Assembly: GCF_014534745.1 (NCBI RefSeq)
Contig: NZ_JACVVP010000044.1
Location: 1 to 62,668 of the forward strand
DNA: 62,668 bases
Direction of reading: 5' to 3'
Source: Flammeovirga sp. EKP202
GTDB lineage: Bacteria > Bacteroidota > Bacteroidia > Cytophagales > Flammeovirgaceae
Of this stretch, positions 18,121 to 27,949 are shown piece by piece. The notes under the pieces are model-generated. The model had not been told where the DNA came from and made no database searches. It was given only the letters and a program-made list of their open reading frames with translations. How positions within the stretch are numbered: the stretch's first letter is position 1; the number at the start of each line of letters is the position of its first letter. A program made the translations under genes and the position numbers.

Positions 18121-18273
18121 GAAAATAATGTAACTTGATGCTTTTATAAATTGAAGTCCATTTTTTGAAACTTAAAGCAGTATTTCTGTAGAATACTCAA
18201 GATTTCGAGTATCAATAAATCGAATAAGATTTATACTTTTTAATAATACTGCAGACTAAAAAAGCAAACAGAT

Positions 18274-19581
18274 ATGAAATATCAACTACTACTTATCAGC
18301 TTCTTGGTGATATCGACAAACATCTTTGCCAATTCTGAAAAAAAATTTTGGAAACTCTTCAAAAGTTCAAAATTAGACAAAGCAAGCGTTGTAGCAGAAA
18401 AGATTGGCAAATCGAATATTGATTATCTTTATTTATCTGCCATCTGTAATCACCTCAATTATGATTATTCTTTATTTTATCAGAAGTCTGATTATTTCCA
18501 TCATATGAAAAATGGAAATTATGAAACTCTTGAAAAGCTATTAAAAGATAATTATGCTGAAAATGATTATACATTGAACAATCTACTGGGAATTATAAAA
18601 AATTCAATCTCAAGTATCAATCTTCAATCAGCACAGAGCTACTTTGAGAAATCAATTGCGTTGGAAAGTAATAACCCCATTGCTCACAATTACCTCTCAA
18701 TGATTTATATTCAAAATGGAGACATTGAAAAAGGAATTGCAGCTGCTCAAACGGCCATCAAACAAAACAGTAACTATCCAGAACCTTATAATAATCTTGC
18801 ATTCGCTTATTATCAAAAAGGAGAAAATAAAATGGCCATCGATCAGCTTATTGAGTGTATGAAAATGTGTCCTAAAAATACCAATAGTACTTATATGAGT
18901 TTTATTCAACTTTCTTGTGAAGAGGTGGTCCTGCTGGTCAATAATATCATGGGTGGAGTTCCAGGTTTTACAAATGATGCAGATCGAGAATATTTGCTTC
19001 AAGCATTAAAAGGAAAAAATAGTGCTCTATTGGGGCTTGCTCAACAATTTTATGATTACAATAGTTACAATGAAGCTGAAATATTTTTAAGGCAAGTAAA
19101 AGCAGATCAATCCAATCAGAATCAACTGTATTCTCTAAAAAGCATGAATGCGATTGCTACTGGAGATACCATAAATCATGTGACCAACGTAGATAAATTA
19201 GTAGAGCTAAAAGCGTTTGAAGAGGTTTTGAACATCGGTAACGCTTTCTATCAAAACCAAGAAATGACTTTAGCATTATCCTCTTATCAAAAAGCAGCTA
19301 CAATAGCCAAATCAAAGGAATCAAAAGTAAGGGTATTGTCTAATTTAGGCACTGCTAATTTGCAATTGGGTAATTATGGTGAATCAATCAAAATTTTTGA
19401 AAAGGTGCTTAAAATAAACGCTAAGGATGATATCACACTCACAAACCTTGGCATTACTTACGCACTCAATGACGACAACGAAACTGCGAAAAAGTATTTA
19501 CTAAAGGCTAAGGAACATTGCAGTTCAGCAAACCAAATGAGTGCTATTGAACAATGGCTACAAAAGGTTGAGGTTCAATAA
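18274..19581 (+). CDS. Secreted TPR-repeat protein
   Basis: 435 residues with a signal peptide (MKYQLLLISFLVISTNIFA) and no lipobox, so probably periplasmic. Tetratricopeptide repeats are visible in two groups: residues about 115-205 (SYFEKSIALESNNPIAHNYL, EPYNNLAFAYYQKGENKMA) and about 310-425 (LSNLGTANLQLGNYGESIKI, LTNLGITYALNDDNETAKKY). TPR arrays are protein-binding scaffolds; no enzymatic domain is present. It is followed 13 bases later by a membrane protein gene on the same strand, so the two probably act together, but neither the partner nor the pathway can be told. Confidence 0.85.
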   Translation: MKYQLLLISFLVISTNIFANSEKKFWKLFKSSKLDKASVVAEKIGKSNIDYLYLSAICNHLNYDYSLFYQKSDYFHHMKNGNYETLEKLLKDNYAENDYTLNNLLGIIKNSISSINLQSAQSYFEKSIALESNNPIAHNYLSMIYIQNGDIEKGIAAAQTAIKQNSNYPEPYNNLAFAYYQKGENKMAIDQLIECMKMCPKNTNSTYMSFIQLSCEEVVLLVNNIMGGVPGFTNDADREYLLQALKGKNSALLGLAQQFYDYNSYNEAEIFLRQVKADQSNQNQLYSLKSMNAIATGDTINHVTNVDKLVELKAFEEVLNIGNAFYQNQEMTLALSSYQKAATIAKSKESKVRVLSNLGTANLQLGNYGESIKIFEKVLKINAKDDITLTNLGITYALNDDNETAKKYLLKAKEHCSSANQMSAIEQWLQKVEVQ

Positions 19582-19594
19582 AAACTCATCTTCA

Positions 19595-20221
19595 ATGCAT
19601 CAAAATTACCACTATAAATACTTAGTATTGGCATACCTGTTGGTCGTTTCCATTCAAACCTTCATTGTGAATGTTTTCGATCATTATAGTATTACTCTAT
19701 TAATGACCTTGGGGATAATTCTTCTGATTGCTCTCAGTGGGTATATTTTTTTCTTTCGGCTTGAAAAACTATACGTTGAGGAAAATGAGATCATTCGACA
19801 AAACCTTATTTTAAATAAAAGTAAGAGAATCCCATTTGATAACATCAGATTTTATTCTAAACAGAAACGGAAATTAAAAGATGGAAAAGAAATAACTGAA
19901 TTTATATTATACCTCAATCACTGCATCCTGACGATAGATAAATATGTTCCTAATTGTGGTGATGTGATTCGCTTCTTAAAAAGTAAAAAAAGAAGTTTTA
20001 GTTTATATTCAAGATTGCATATTGAACTTGATGAGGGACTAAAGACTTTGGGATATATCACTTTTACACTTTCTTTTATTGCTCTTTTAGGACTCTTTCA
20101 TGGAGAACAAACGGAAACATTTTTTACCACTTTGGCGTTTTTGAACTTGATTAGTATTGCCACATTACTGTTAGGCCCTCAACCTTTTCAAAAAGATTTA
20201 TTAGAGAATTATGAAAAGTAA
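19595..20221 (+). CDS. Membrane protein with PH-like middle domain, unknown function
   Basis: 208 residues from the ATG at 19595. An upstream in-frame ATG at 19541 lies inside the TPR gene and would add only polar residues, so it is less likely. Two membrane helices lie at residues about 9-50, and two more at about 150-195. The soluble segment between them (LYVEENEIIRQNLILNKSKR, then IPFDNIRFYSK) resembles the PH-like domain at the end of the protein at 4853. It follows the TPR gene by 13 bases and is probably translated from the same message. Function unknown. Confidence 0.7.
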   Translation: MHQNYHYKYLVLAYLLVVSIQTFIVNVFDHYSITLLMTLGIILLIALSGYIFFFRLEKLYVEENEIIRQNLILNKSKRIPFDNIRFYSKQKRKLKDGKEITEFILYLNHCILTIDKYVPNCGDVIRFLKSKKRSFSLYSRLHIELDEGLKTLGYITFTLSFIALLGLFHGEQTETFFTTLAFLNLISIATLLLGPQPFQKDLLENYEK

Positions 20222-20370
20222 TTTTGGGAAACATGAGATTCACTAATGTTAATATTAAAGATGAATACCATTATAAAAAGAAAATTTAACTACTATCAGA
20301 AGTACTTAGCAGTAACTATTCACTTCAACTTAAAGTAACATCAAGCTTTATGAGAATTAGTATCATTTCA

Positions 20371-20416
20371 CTTCCATAAGAGGTGAATCAATAACGTAAT
20401 TCACCTCTTATGGAAG
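20371..20416. terminator. Perfect 18-bp inverted repeat between convergent genes
   Basis: CTTCCATAAGAGGTGAAT (20371-20388) and its exact reverse complement (20399-20416) flank a 10-base loop. It sits between two genes that end toward each other and would form a strong hairpin in either transcript. No T-run follows on either strand, so simple intrinsic termination is not certain; protection of mRNA ends is an alternative. Confidence 0.6.
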
Positions 20417-20448
20417 CTCTATTGTTTGGGAAGGAAATCACCCTTTTT

Positions 20449-22356
20449 TTAATTATAAGATACTTCTTTCTTAAAGCTTTTAATATTGCTTAAATCGTCA
20501 TAAACTGACTGGGTAATTGCATCACAAAACTTCTTCTCTTTTGTTTCTCGCTTTGCAATAGAGGCTATTTTTTCCTTTTTAAAAACTGATTTTATCTTTA
20601 TAATATCCTTTATGATCTTTTTTTGACGTAGCAATTCTTCGTTCTCATCTTGCATTGCCTCATTCGTCCAAACTGCAACTTTGTATTCTTCACGTTTGGC
20701 TAATGTCTGATCATAAAATACTTCTCTTAGTCGATCATTGACCTTGTCGTATTCCTTTTTATAAGCAACTTCAGCATTCGACATAATATAAAGACCTCTA
20801 TAAAGGTTGAGTTTGGTATTGATCTGTTTTTTAAGTTCAGAGATATTTCTTGACAACTCAATATTATTTTTAGTCAACTCATTATTGATTGACTTAAGAG
20901 ATTTCACAAGTACATCAATACTGTTATCCACTCTTGTGATTTGATGCGATTGGTGGCCTAAAACCTGTAATGTCACATCTACTTGTAATAATAATTTGAA
21001 CTGCTGAAGGTAGCTTGTTTGAGAGTAGTTCAATGATTTCTTCACTAAAATTTGCTCTCTCTTTTTGTCATTTAAAATTTGATTGATGGATTTCAAATTG
21101 GCAATTTCAAGTTCAATCTCTTGAATTGTGGAGTCTGCTTCTGCAATTTGTTCTTTCGTCACTTTAAAATAAAGAGAATCATAGGAAACCTTTCTTCTTG
21201 GTTTTTTCAGTGAATTATAATGCTTTTTTGATACCTTTTCCTCAAAGTGCTTAATGTTATTATTCATGCTTTTCAGATGCATTTCCTTTTTCACAATGTT
21301 TGTTTTATCTAAAGAAAAGCGATCTAAATATTTTGCTCTTTTCGCAATAGGCACACCAATATTATGCTTGATCCATAGTCCCAATGCTTCTTTTTCAATT
21401 TTTGAATACAAAGAAACGTTACTACTGTAAGACAACGCCGATGAAGCTGCCTCATGATAGTAAATTTGCTTTTTTTGGAAGAATAAATCTTTTTCTTTTT
21501 GTGTTGCTTTAGGATCAAAGATTAAGTTTTTTCCTTTCTCTAAACTCGACACTGCCAATTGACGATGGTTTTTGGAATTATCAGCAAAGGCATTTTTTGA
21601 GCTTTCATAAAGGTAATCTGAACAATGCAACGATATATAACGATCCAATGTCTCATTCCTTAATTTTGAATTGGTTACCCTTGAAAAGTCATTTTGGATA
21701 AACTCCTTTGAAGTAATTGTCGTTTCCAGTAACTGCCAATTAGGATCTGCTGGAAAGTGGGTTTTGATCAAATCTTGAGGCAATGGACAGAAATAAGTTT
21801 CAGCTTCTTTTCCATTTTTCACTTCATAGTTCACGGAATTACCGTCAATATCGAACGTTAACTTCTTCAGCCTGCCGTAATTACTTCCCCACAAGCAATC
21901 TACTTGATACCAATTTCTATCAATCAAGACTGCGTTCCAATAGTGATTGGGTTGATACAGTACTTTGATGATCGGCTTATTTTCGGTGAAGGTATAACCT
22001 ACAATTTGTTTACTCACTAGACCCGACCGATGACATAAAGAATCGAATAGGTTAGAGAATTCTTGTGCAGTACCCCTTTTTCGTTTGAGGATCTGCTGTA
22101 TTGTGTAACTTTTAATTTTATACCTTTCTTCAAGGATAAAATTTCCCGTGATCCAATCGTAAATATTCTTGGCCTTTTTGTAATCAGATGGCTCGTTGGA
22201 AGTTAAATATCGACTTAATTGTGATAGGGATTGCTCAGCATATTTTGGCACAAAAATCTTAGTTTCAGTTTGATTTTGTGAGTATACTGAAGCACAGCTC
22301 AATGTTAAAATTGTTAGGAGCAATAAAAATGTATAGAAAGATCGAGAATACATCAT
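20449..22356 (-). CDS. Transglutaminase-like protein lacking the catalytic Cys
   Basis: About 635 residues from the ATG at 22356, giving a signal peptide (SFYTFLLLLTILTLSCASVY); GTG at 22389 and ATG at 22380 are alternatives. Residues about 70-190 form a transglutaminase-like domain of the kyphoscoliosis type: AKNIYDWITGNF, RGTAQEFSNLFDSLCHRSG, NHYWNAVLID and WYQVDCLWG. In active members the second motif is G-x-C-x-x-[FY]-A; here the Cys position is Ala (GCA codon at 22066-22068), while the His and Asp are kept. The enzyme should therefore lack Cys-protease or transamidase chemistry. The C-terminal 400 residues are mostly charged alpha helix with likely coiled coils. It lies downstream of the type I secretion-like operon but behind a terminator, so it has its own transcription. 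Confidence 0.8.
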   Translation of the reverse strand: MMYSRSFYTFLLLLTILTLSCASVYSQNQTETKIFVPKYAEQSLSQLSRYLTSNEPSDYKKAKNIYDWITGNFILEERYKIKSYTIQQILKRKRGTAQEFSNLFDSLCHRSGLVSKQIVGYTFTENKPIIKVLYQPNHYWNAVLIDRNWYQVDCLWGSNYGRLKKLTFDIDGNSVNYEVKNGKEAETYFCPLPQDLIKTHFPADPNWQLLETTITSKEFIQNDFSRVTNSKLRNETLDRYISLHCSDYLYESSKNAFADNSKNHRQLAVSSLEKGKNLIFDPKATQKEKDLFFQKKQIYYHEAASSALSYSSNVSLYSKIEKEALGLWIKHNIGVPIAKRAKYLDRFSLDKTNIVKKEMHLKSMNNNIKHFEEKVSKKHYNSLKKPRRKVSYDSLYFKVTKEQIAEADSTIQEIELEIANLKSINQILNDKKREQILVKKSLNYSQTSYLQQFKLLLQVDVTLQVLGHQSHQITRVDNSIDVLVKSLKSINNELTKNNIELSRNISELKKQINTKLNLYRGLYIMSNAEVAYKKEYDKVNDRLREVFYDQTLAKREEYKVAVWTNEAMQDENEELLRQKKIIKDIIKIKSVFKKEKIASIAKRETKEKKFCDAITQSVYDDLSNIKSFKKEVSYN

Positions 22357-22716
22357 AGAAGTTAATAATAGACATCTCATTGTTTGCACTTACAACGAGG
22401 TACCTTTTTGTTAATTAATAAAATAGATCAAAAAATTAATAACTATAGATTAATAGAGAGTACAACTTAAACCTGAGGTCAATGAAAAACACTCCTTACA
22501 GGAAGTAATGCAAATAGCAGATTCGTCTGATTTTTACATAAAATTCAGATCAAAACTGTTAAAATATCTTTCATCAAAGTCAGGGTAATATTCATTTCAT
22601 TTACTTAACGGTAAATATGGTAAAAAATTTTATTTATCGTTAACTTTTACAAAAAAAAGGATTGAAAAAACTTCAATCCTTTTTGTTTTATTGCTAATAA
22701 CAAGGCATATCAACTC
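22357..22716. other. Intergenic region, promoter for transglutaminase-like gene
   Basis: About 360 AT-rich bases. Apart from the terminator at 22654-22684 no structure was seen. It must contain the promoter for the minus-strand transglutaminase-like gene; no clear consensus promoter could be picked. Confidence 0.4.
22654..22684 (-). terminator. Intrinsic terminator of ABC-HlyD-TolC operon
   Basis: AAAAAGGATTGAA (22654-22666) pairs perfectly with TTCAATCCTTTTT (22672-22684) around a 5-base loop, with runs of A and T on both sides. It lies 33 bases beyond the TolC-like stop codon, in the correct place to end the minus-strand operon. Confidence 0.88.
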
Positions 22717-24126
22717 CTAAAGTGTTGGCGACAAGCCTGTTGTCCAATTTAATTCTGCCACTGACTTTGCATATTCAGCCTTCATTTTAAAAAGCTTTGT
22801 TTGAGCTTCCAACAACTTCCCTTCACGAACATTCATATAAAAAACTGAACTTTCGCCGGCATCAAATTTTTCCGTTTCACCCTGCAATAAAATCTCATAA
22901 TTCTGAGACATTTCACTTTGCATATCTGTAAGTTCAACGTAATTCTGAACTGCCAAGAAGGCTTTTTTAATGTTGTTTTCTACCTTTCTCTTTGTCATAA
23001 TCAGTTTAAGATCATTGTCTTGGATCTTTAACTTTGTCATTTGTAATTTGGCTCTTTCTTTTCTCAAAAAGATAGGCATTGAGAAAGACGCACCAAATTT
23101 ATAATTTTCATCCAAGCCATATTCCCATCCACCAATTGGTGTTGTACCAAGGTAGTTGTATTTCAAGTTTAACTCAGGCTTTACAGCCTCTTTTGCTAAT
23201 CTTTGATCCACACTTAAGATGGTTCCCTTCGTTTGTACCTTAACGATATCAGGATGCTTCATAGAGGCCTCACTCAATAACGTTTCAAGAGTAGGTAATA
23301 CCTCCACTCCTAATTCTTCTGGTAAGATATTATCCAAAAGTTCTAATGGCTTCCCTTCCTCATTCCATAAATGATTAGAAAGAACAAGCTTGGCCTTTTG
23401 TAATTCAAGTTTCGATAATTTCAAATTGATTTCTCTATCCTGAATTGTGATTAAAGCTTCCGTACCATCAATATTTGCTAAATCACCCTGACGGACTCTT
23501 TCATCAACCGCTTCTTTTCTGAAGATGGCTAAATCATATCCCTCTTCGGCTAAACGGTACTGATGATAAGCAAAATACCAAGTCCAATAGTCTTTGGCGA
23601 CCTGTAAGATTAATTTGTTGATTTGCTTGATCTGATCTGCCTCTGTCATTTGTTGCATCGCATAACCTTTTCTTAGCATGGCTCTACGTTCATCCATGAG
23701 CAAACCTTTTAATACTGGAAGTTCAAGACCGATGTACATTAGTCCTTTACCACTGTTTGTATCATTTTCAGGGTTAAGATTAATACCATCGTTTCTTTCA
23801 TACCCTACGTTGATCGAAGCGGCCCAAACTGGAATCTTTGCATAAGTATTCCATTTGGTATAATAATCCTTGGTCTTAAATACCTTTTGATCATACTTCG
23901 AATACAACTTTGGATCTGAATATCCTTTACCCAATCGCACCTGCATTTGTCCCTGTTCAGAGAGTAAAGCAATTTGTTGTGCTACTGGATGATATACCAT
24001 TACAATCTCATATAAATCATCCAAAGAAAGAATACTTTCTGTTGAATCATTTTCTGTAATGTCTTGTGTATATCCCACATTCCAGAAACTGAGACTCAAT
24101 AGTAGTGCTATCACAGCTACTCTCAT
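22717..24126 (-). CDS. TolC family outer membrane efflux protein
   Basis: 469 residues from the ATG at 24126, the first codon after the HlyD stop, which gives a clean signal peptide (MRVAVIALLLSLSFWNVGYT). An in-frame ATG at 24168 inside the HlyD gene would put a polar extension before it. The body shows the two outer membrane efflux protein halves: long alpha-helical hairpins (AEEGYDLAIFRKEAVDERVR, EAQTKLFKMKAEYAKSVAEL) and short barrel strands. TolC homologues form the trimeric exit duct through the outer membrane for type I secretion or efflux. It completes the ABC - HlyD - TolC operon, so this is expected to be its dedicated duct. Confidence 0.92.
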   Translation of the reverse strand: MRVAVIALLLSLSFWNVGYTQDITENDSTESILSLDDLYEIVMVYHPVAQQIALLSEQGQMQVRLGKGYSDPKLYSKYDQKVFKTKDYYTKWNTYAKIPVWAASINVGYERNDGINLNPENDTNSGKGLMYIGLELPVLKGLLMDERRAMLRKGYAMQQMTEADQIKQINKLILQVAKDYWTWYFAYHQYRLAEEGYDLAIFRKEAVDERVRQGDLANIDGTEALITIQDREINLKLSKLELQKAKLVLSNHLWNEEGKPLELLDNILPEELGVEVLPTLETLLSEASMKHPDIVKVQTKGTILSVDQRLAKEAVKPELNLKYNYLGTTPIGGWEYGLDENYKFGASFSMPIFLRKERAKLQMTKLKIQDNDLKLIMTKRKVENNIKKAFLAVQNYVELTDMQSEMSQNYEILLQGETEKFDAGESSVFYMNVREGKLLEAQTKLFKMKAEYAKSVAELNWTTGLSPTL

Positions 24127-24127
24127 A

Positions 24128-25495
24128 TTATTTCTTTTTTGATTTTGAAGATTTAGAAGACGCATCATAATTATTCAAACTTGGAGGGAAACCGTTGATC
24201 TGACGCCAAAGTTCATACCATATTGGCACCTCTTCCAACATTACCCATCCAAATACGCCTGTACCCATTCTTAATTCCATTGGCCACTCATCATCCTTCT
24301 CTTTAAGGTCCTGAGTGATTAAGATTCTAAATGTTCCGTCTGCTTGGTTCACAAAGTCTACAACTTCTACTTTACCACCGAAAGTACCAACTGATACACT
24401 TGGCCAACCTGAGAACTGAATCGATGGCCATCCATCAAATCTTAAACGAACATGTCTTCCTTCTTCAATCAAAGGTACATCCATTGTTTTCACGTAAATC
24501 GCTGCAGCTAGATGAGGGTTTTCAGGCATCAGTGTCATCAATACTTGACCACTCTTCACGTTTTCGCCAATACCGCTACTTAATGCTTGTACTACAATAC
24601 CTTTTTGAGGAGCACGAATTACTCTCATTCCGGCACGTACTTCCATACTTGAAAGTTCATTTCTAGCTTTTGCTAATGAACCTTCGCTATCTGCAATTTC
24701 CGAAAGTGTTGTACTTAATTCCGAATCCGTTTTGGCAATCTTATCCAACATCTCGTTTCTTGTCACGTTTTTACCAAGAATTGCATTTTGGTATTCGTTG
24801 ATGGCCATTTCAAATTTCGTTCTAGCACCCACTTCTTTCGAGACAGATTGTTGGTACTTACTTCTTACACCTTCCAACTTCGTCAAAGAAATCAAACCTT
24901 TATTGTAAAGTTCTTGATTGGCTTTGTACTGTCTGTCGGCGTTCTTTAGGTCCACTTTAGCAGCTTCCCAAGAAATACTGTCGCTTTCAACTTTTAGTAG
25001 CGTTTGCTCAATTTTATTATCAAACTGTTTCAATTTGATTTTCAAACCGTCTTCCAAAGCTGCAAGCTGACGTTCCTTTGCCAATACTTTATCTCTTTTG
25101 GCTGCAATTGCTTCACCTTTTGCCATAATACCTTCTTCCAAACGTAAAATCATGTCTGGGTCAATGTATTTGTCTTTTACCTCGGCAATGGTCAATAGCA
25201 CTTGTCCTGAGTCAACGTGTTGCCCTTCTGCAACGTTCCATTTTGCAATAGTACCATCGATCGGACATTGAATTTTTTGAGGTCTATCTTGTGGCATTAA
25301 CGCCGTCATTTCTCCTCTTGCTCTGATGTTTTGTTGCCATGGCAAAAACATTACAACAAAGAAGATGGCAATGATAGCCATGATCCATTGAGCAATTTTC
25401 TTTCCTTCAGAAGGTGTATTTAATGTATTTAGAGAACCAAATCTTCTGTCAAATTCCTGCTGATCAGAAGAGTTTTTTGGAGTGATATTTAACAT
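24128..25495 (-). CDS. HlyD family secretion membrane-fusion protein
   Basis: 455 residues. A single N-terminal membrane helix (residues about 33-53, WIMAIIAIFFVVMFL) anchors it in the inner membrane. The first biotinyl-lipoyl half follows (IDGTIAKWNVAEGQHVDSGQ), then long alpha-helical hairpins with coiled-coil character (residues about 115-280), the second lipoyl half (APQKGIVVQALSSGIGENVK) and a beta-barrel domain. The C-terminus is rich in Ser and Lys. HlyD proteins bridge an inner-membrane ABC transporter and TolC. It lies 11 bases after the ABC gene and abuts the TolC gene, so the three are one transcript. Unlike its ABC partner it shows no sign of decay. Confidence 0.93.
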   Translation of the reverse strand: MLNITPKNSSDQQEFDRRFGSLNTLNTPSEGKKIAQWIMAIIAIFFVVMFLPWQQNIRARGEMTALMPQDRPQKIQCPIDGTIAKWNVAEGQHVDSGQVLLTIAEVKDKYIDPDMILRLEEGIMAKGEAIAAKRDKVLAKERQLAALEDGLKIKLKQFDNKIEQTLLKVESDSISWEAAKVDLKNADRQYKANQELYNKGLISLTKLEGVRSKYQQSVSKEVGARTKFEMAINEYQNAILGKNVTRNEMLDKIAKTDSELSTTLSEIADSEGSLAKARNELSSMEVRAGMRVIRAPQKGIVVQALSSGIGENVKSGQVLMTLMPENPHLAAAIYVKTMDVPLIEEGRHVRLRFDGWPSIQFSGWPSVSVGTFGGKVEVVDFVNQADGTFRILITQDLKEKDDEWPMELRMGTGVFGWVMLEEVPIWYELWRQINGFPPSLNNYDASSKSSKSKKK

Positions 25496-25506
25496 TTCTT
25501 TCTGAT

Positions 25507-27669
25507 TTAAGCGTTATTTGATGGTGGTAAAAAACAATGTTGGAAACTTGGATGTTGCTTCACTTCGTCTAACGTTCCTACTGTCTCCACCTTTCCTTGT
25601 GACATGATTGCCACACGATCACATAGGTTTGAAAGTATCGGGTCGTTACCCACAAAAACTAAAGTCCAAGGGTTGTTTTTATCGATTAAGAATGAAAGCA
25701 CCTTCAATCTGATCTGACTATCCAACTCACGGAAAGTCTTATTCAAAATCAATAGTTTTGGACGATCCACAATACATCTTGCCAATAGGAAACGCATGGT
25801 TACACTTTCTGGGAATACTTTTCCACCAGCAGTAATCAATGTATTTAATCCTTGAGGTTGTTTATTGACAAAGTCTAATAACTCTACACTTTTTAATGCC
25901 CATAGCACATCATCGTAAGAAACAATTTCCTTACCCATTGTGATGTTTTCAAGGATTGTTCCGTCAAACAACTCTTCTTCAGAAAGGTTTTTCGAAATTT
26001 GATTCCTTATGCTATTCAAATCGACATCTTTCAAAGAATAATCGTCATAAGTGATCGCACCTGTATAGTCGTTAAGCATACTCGACAAAGCCAGCATCAT
26101 TGCGTCTTTTCCTGAGAAGTTATACCCTAGCAAACATAATCTCTCTCCTTCTTTGATGTGTAAGTTGACACCATTCAACGCCTTTCTACCATTTGGATAA
26201 GAGAAATGTAAATCAGCAACTTTCACCTCAAAACCTTTACTTTCAGTGACAGGCATTGTGACACCGTTCTTTTTCTCTAATGGAAGATCTGTTACATGAG
26301 CAATTTTATCTACCGCTGTAAGCATGTCGTAAGCCACTTCCATTGATAATACTAGCTTTTCAGAAGCAGAAAGTACTAATACAATCACAATCTCTGAGGC
26401 TACGAATTGACCAAGGTTGATTTCTCTGTTGATCACTAACCAAGAACCAATAATCAATAAACCACCCGTTACCAATGTTTTGAAAATGTAAACGTAAAGG
26501 AATTGATTAATCACTACATTGAATTGTTTCTCTCTGTAGTGTAAATAATGGTTCGTAAGGTTTTCAGTTCTTTCTAATGGAAGCGTTGTACTACCGGCTA
26601 TTTTGAATGAAAGTAATGTTCTTGCCATTTCTTCCAACCAATGTACTACTTTATACTTGTATTTTGATTCTACCATATTGGCCTCCAATGCTTTTGGACC
26701 TGTATAGTAAAATAGAATGATCAATAATGAGATCAGTACAATACCAAATACGATGAAAAGTGGGTGATAGAAAGAAAGTAGTACCATACCGAACAAAATC
26801 TGTAGGATCGCACCCGATAAATCAATCAAGAATTTTGGTAAACTTTTCTGGATGGTCAACACGTCAAAGAAGCGGTTCATCAACTCTGGTGCGTAGCTTC
26901 CCATCAACGACTCTAATTTTATTTTTGGCAGACGAAATGCAAATTCAAAGGCAGCTTTTACAAAAACCCTTCGTTGCAAGGTCTCCACCAGTTTTAACTG
27001 CATGATTTGTAAACCTCCGGTAAACATCGTCACCACAATGACCAAACCGATCATCACTGTAATCGAATCAATCACCACACCACCTGCTATCAATTCAATG
27101 ACCGTTTGAACACCAAGTGGTAATACCAAACCGAACAATGAAATCAGTAATGCATAAATATAAATGTAAGCAATGTCTTTTTTCTCTACTGAAAGTAATC
27201 GATAGAGACGAGAGATAGAACCACTTTTTTCTTTAGTGGTAGCATCAGATATCATTGGGTTATTGGAAATTGGAATAGCATATTCAATTTCCCCTGATTC
27301 CAATCTGATTAAATTCTCTAAGGCAATCGTAAGATTGACTTCTGTTTCTTGCCCTAACACATCCACGACAGCAGCAAGGGTTTTACCACTTTCGTTTACA
27401 TAAAAAATTACCGGTAAAGTAGACCCTTCAAGCTTACAAAGCGCTACAAAAGGAGTAATACTTTTCTCTAGGTGTTGGGCCAATGACGTTATTGTCCCTT
27501 TATTTTTTATTATAGCCAGGTTCATACCATCTGAATATCTCACCAAATTTCCCCAAAAATCCTCATCTTGGTTGGGGTCAATTAATGGCTCGATTACATC
27601 TCCTTCTATTTGATGCTGTATATGTTTAGATAGTAGTTGACTAAGTTTCTTATATCCTTTATTTGTCAT
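25507..27669 (-). CDS. Type I secretion-like ABC transporter with degenerate ATPase domain
   Basis: 720 residues: an N-terminal soluble domain (1-155) in the place of the C39-like domain of type I exporters, six membrane helices (about 165-440), and a nucleotide-binding domain (480-715). Alignment by eye to HlyB shows loss of every catalytic element. Walker A is GYNFSGKD (515-522), keeping Lys521 but with Asp for Ser/Thr. The Q-loop Gln is Ser563. The LSGGQ signature is FPESV (619-623). Walker B Asp is Asn643 and the catalytic Glu is Lys644. The H-loop His is Asn675. The fold and the A-loop aromatic are kept, so it is not a random pseudogene. Some Bacteroidota relatives may lack part of these motifs; that needs comparison. 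It could be a non-hydrolysing half that pairs with another ABC protein. First gene of the ABC-HlyD-TolC operon. Confidence 0.9.
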   Translation of the reverse strand: MTNKGYKKLSQLLSKHIQHQIEGDVIEPLIDPNQDEDFWGNLVRYSDGMNLAIIKNKGTITSLAQHLEKSITPFVALCKLEGSTLPVIFYVNESGKTLAAVVDVLGQETEVNLTIALENLIRLESGEIEYAIPISNNPMISDATTKEKSGSISRLYRLLSVEKKDIAYIYIYALLISLFGLVLPLGVQTVIELIAGGVVIDSITVMIGLVIVVTMFTGGLQIMQLKLVETLQRRVFVKAAFEFAFRLPKIKLESLMGSYAPELMNRFFDVLTIQKSLPKFLIDLSGAILQILFGMVLLSFYHPLFIVFGIVLISLLIILFYYTGPKALEANMVESKYKYKVVHWLEEMARTLLSFKIAGSTTLPLERTENLTNHYLHYREKQFNVVINQFLYVYIFKTLVTGGLLIIGSWLVINREINLGQFVASEIVIVLVLSASEKLVLSMEVAYDMLTAVDKIAHVTDLPLEKKNGVTMPVTESKGFEVKVADLHFSYPNGRKALNGVNLHIKEGERLCLLGYNFSGKDAMMLALSSMLNDYTGAITYDDYSLKDVDLNSIRNQISKNLSEEELFDGTILENITMGKEIVSYDDVLWALKSVELLDFVNKQPQGLNTLITAGGKVFPESVTMRFLLARCIVDRPKLLILNKTFRELDSQIRLKVLSFLIDKNNPWTLVFVGNDPILSNLCDRVAIMSQGKVETVGTLDEVKQHPSFQHCFLPPSNNA

Positions 27670-27949
27670 AAAAACAGAAGTTGTTTCGTAGTGTTAAGTC
27701 TTGAACACAAAATTACATTAAATGTTTCATGATTTAATGAGGTCGAAGTAAATATTTCAAAATTTAAGATTTATAAAAACTTTCATATTAAACTCCTAAT
27801 AAATGTAAAGTTGAGTAACCTAACTTAAACAGGAAGGGTAAACTATGTTATGTGTTTATTAATCATATTTTTCAAGAAAAAGAAATTATAACACCGTTAC
27901 TAATAGCGGTATTTAAAAATATACATTTTAATCCACCAACTATTTTGAA

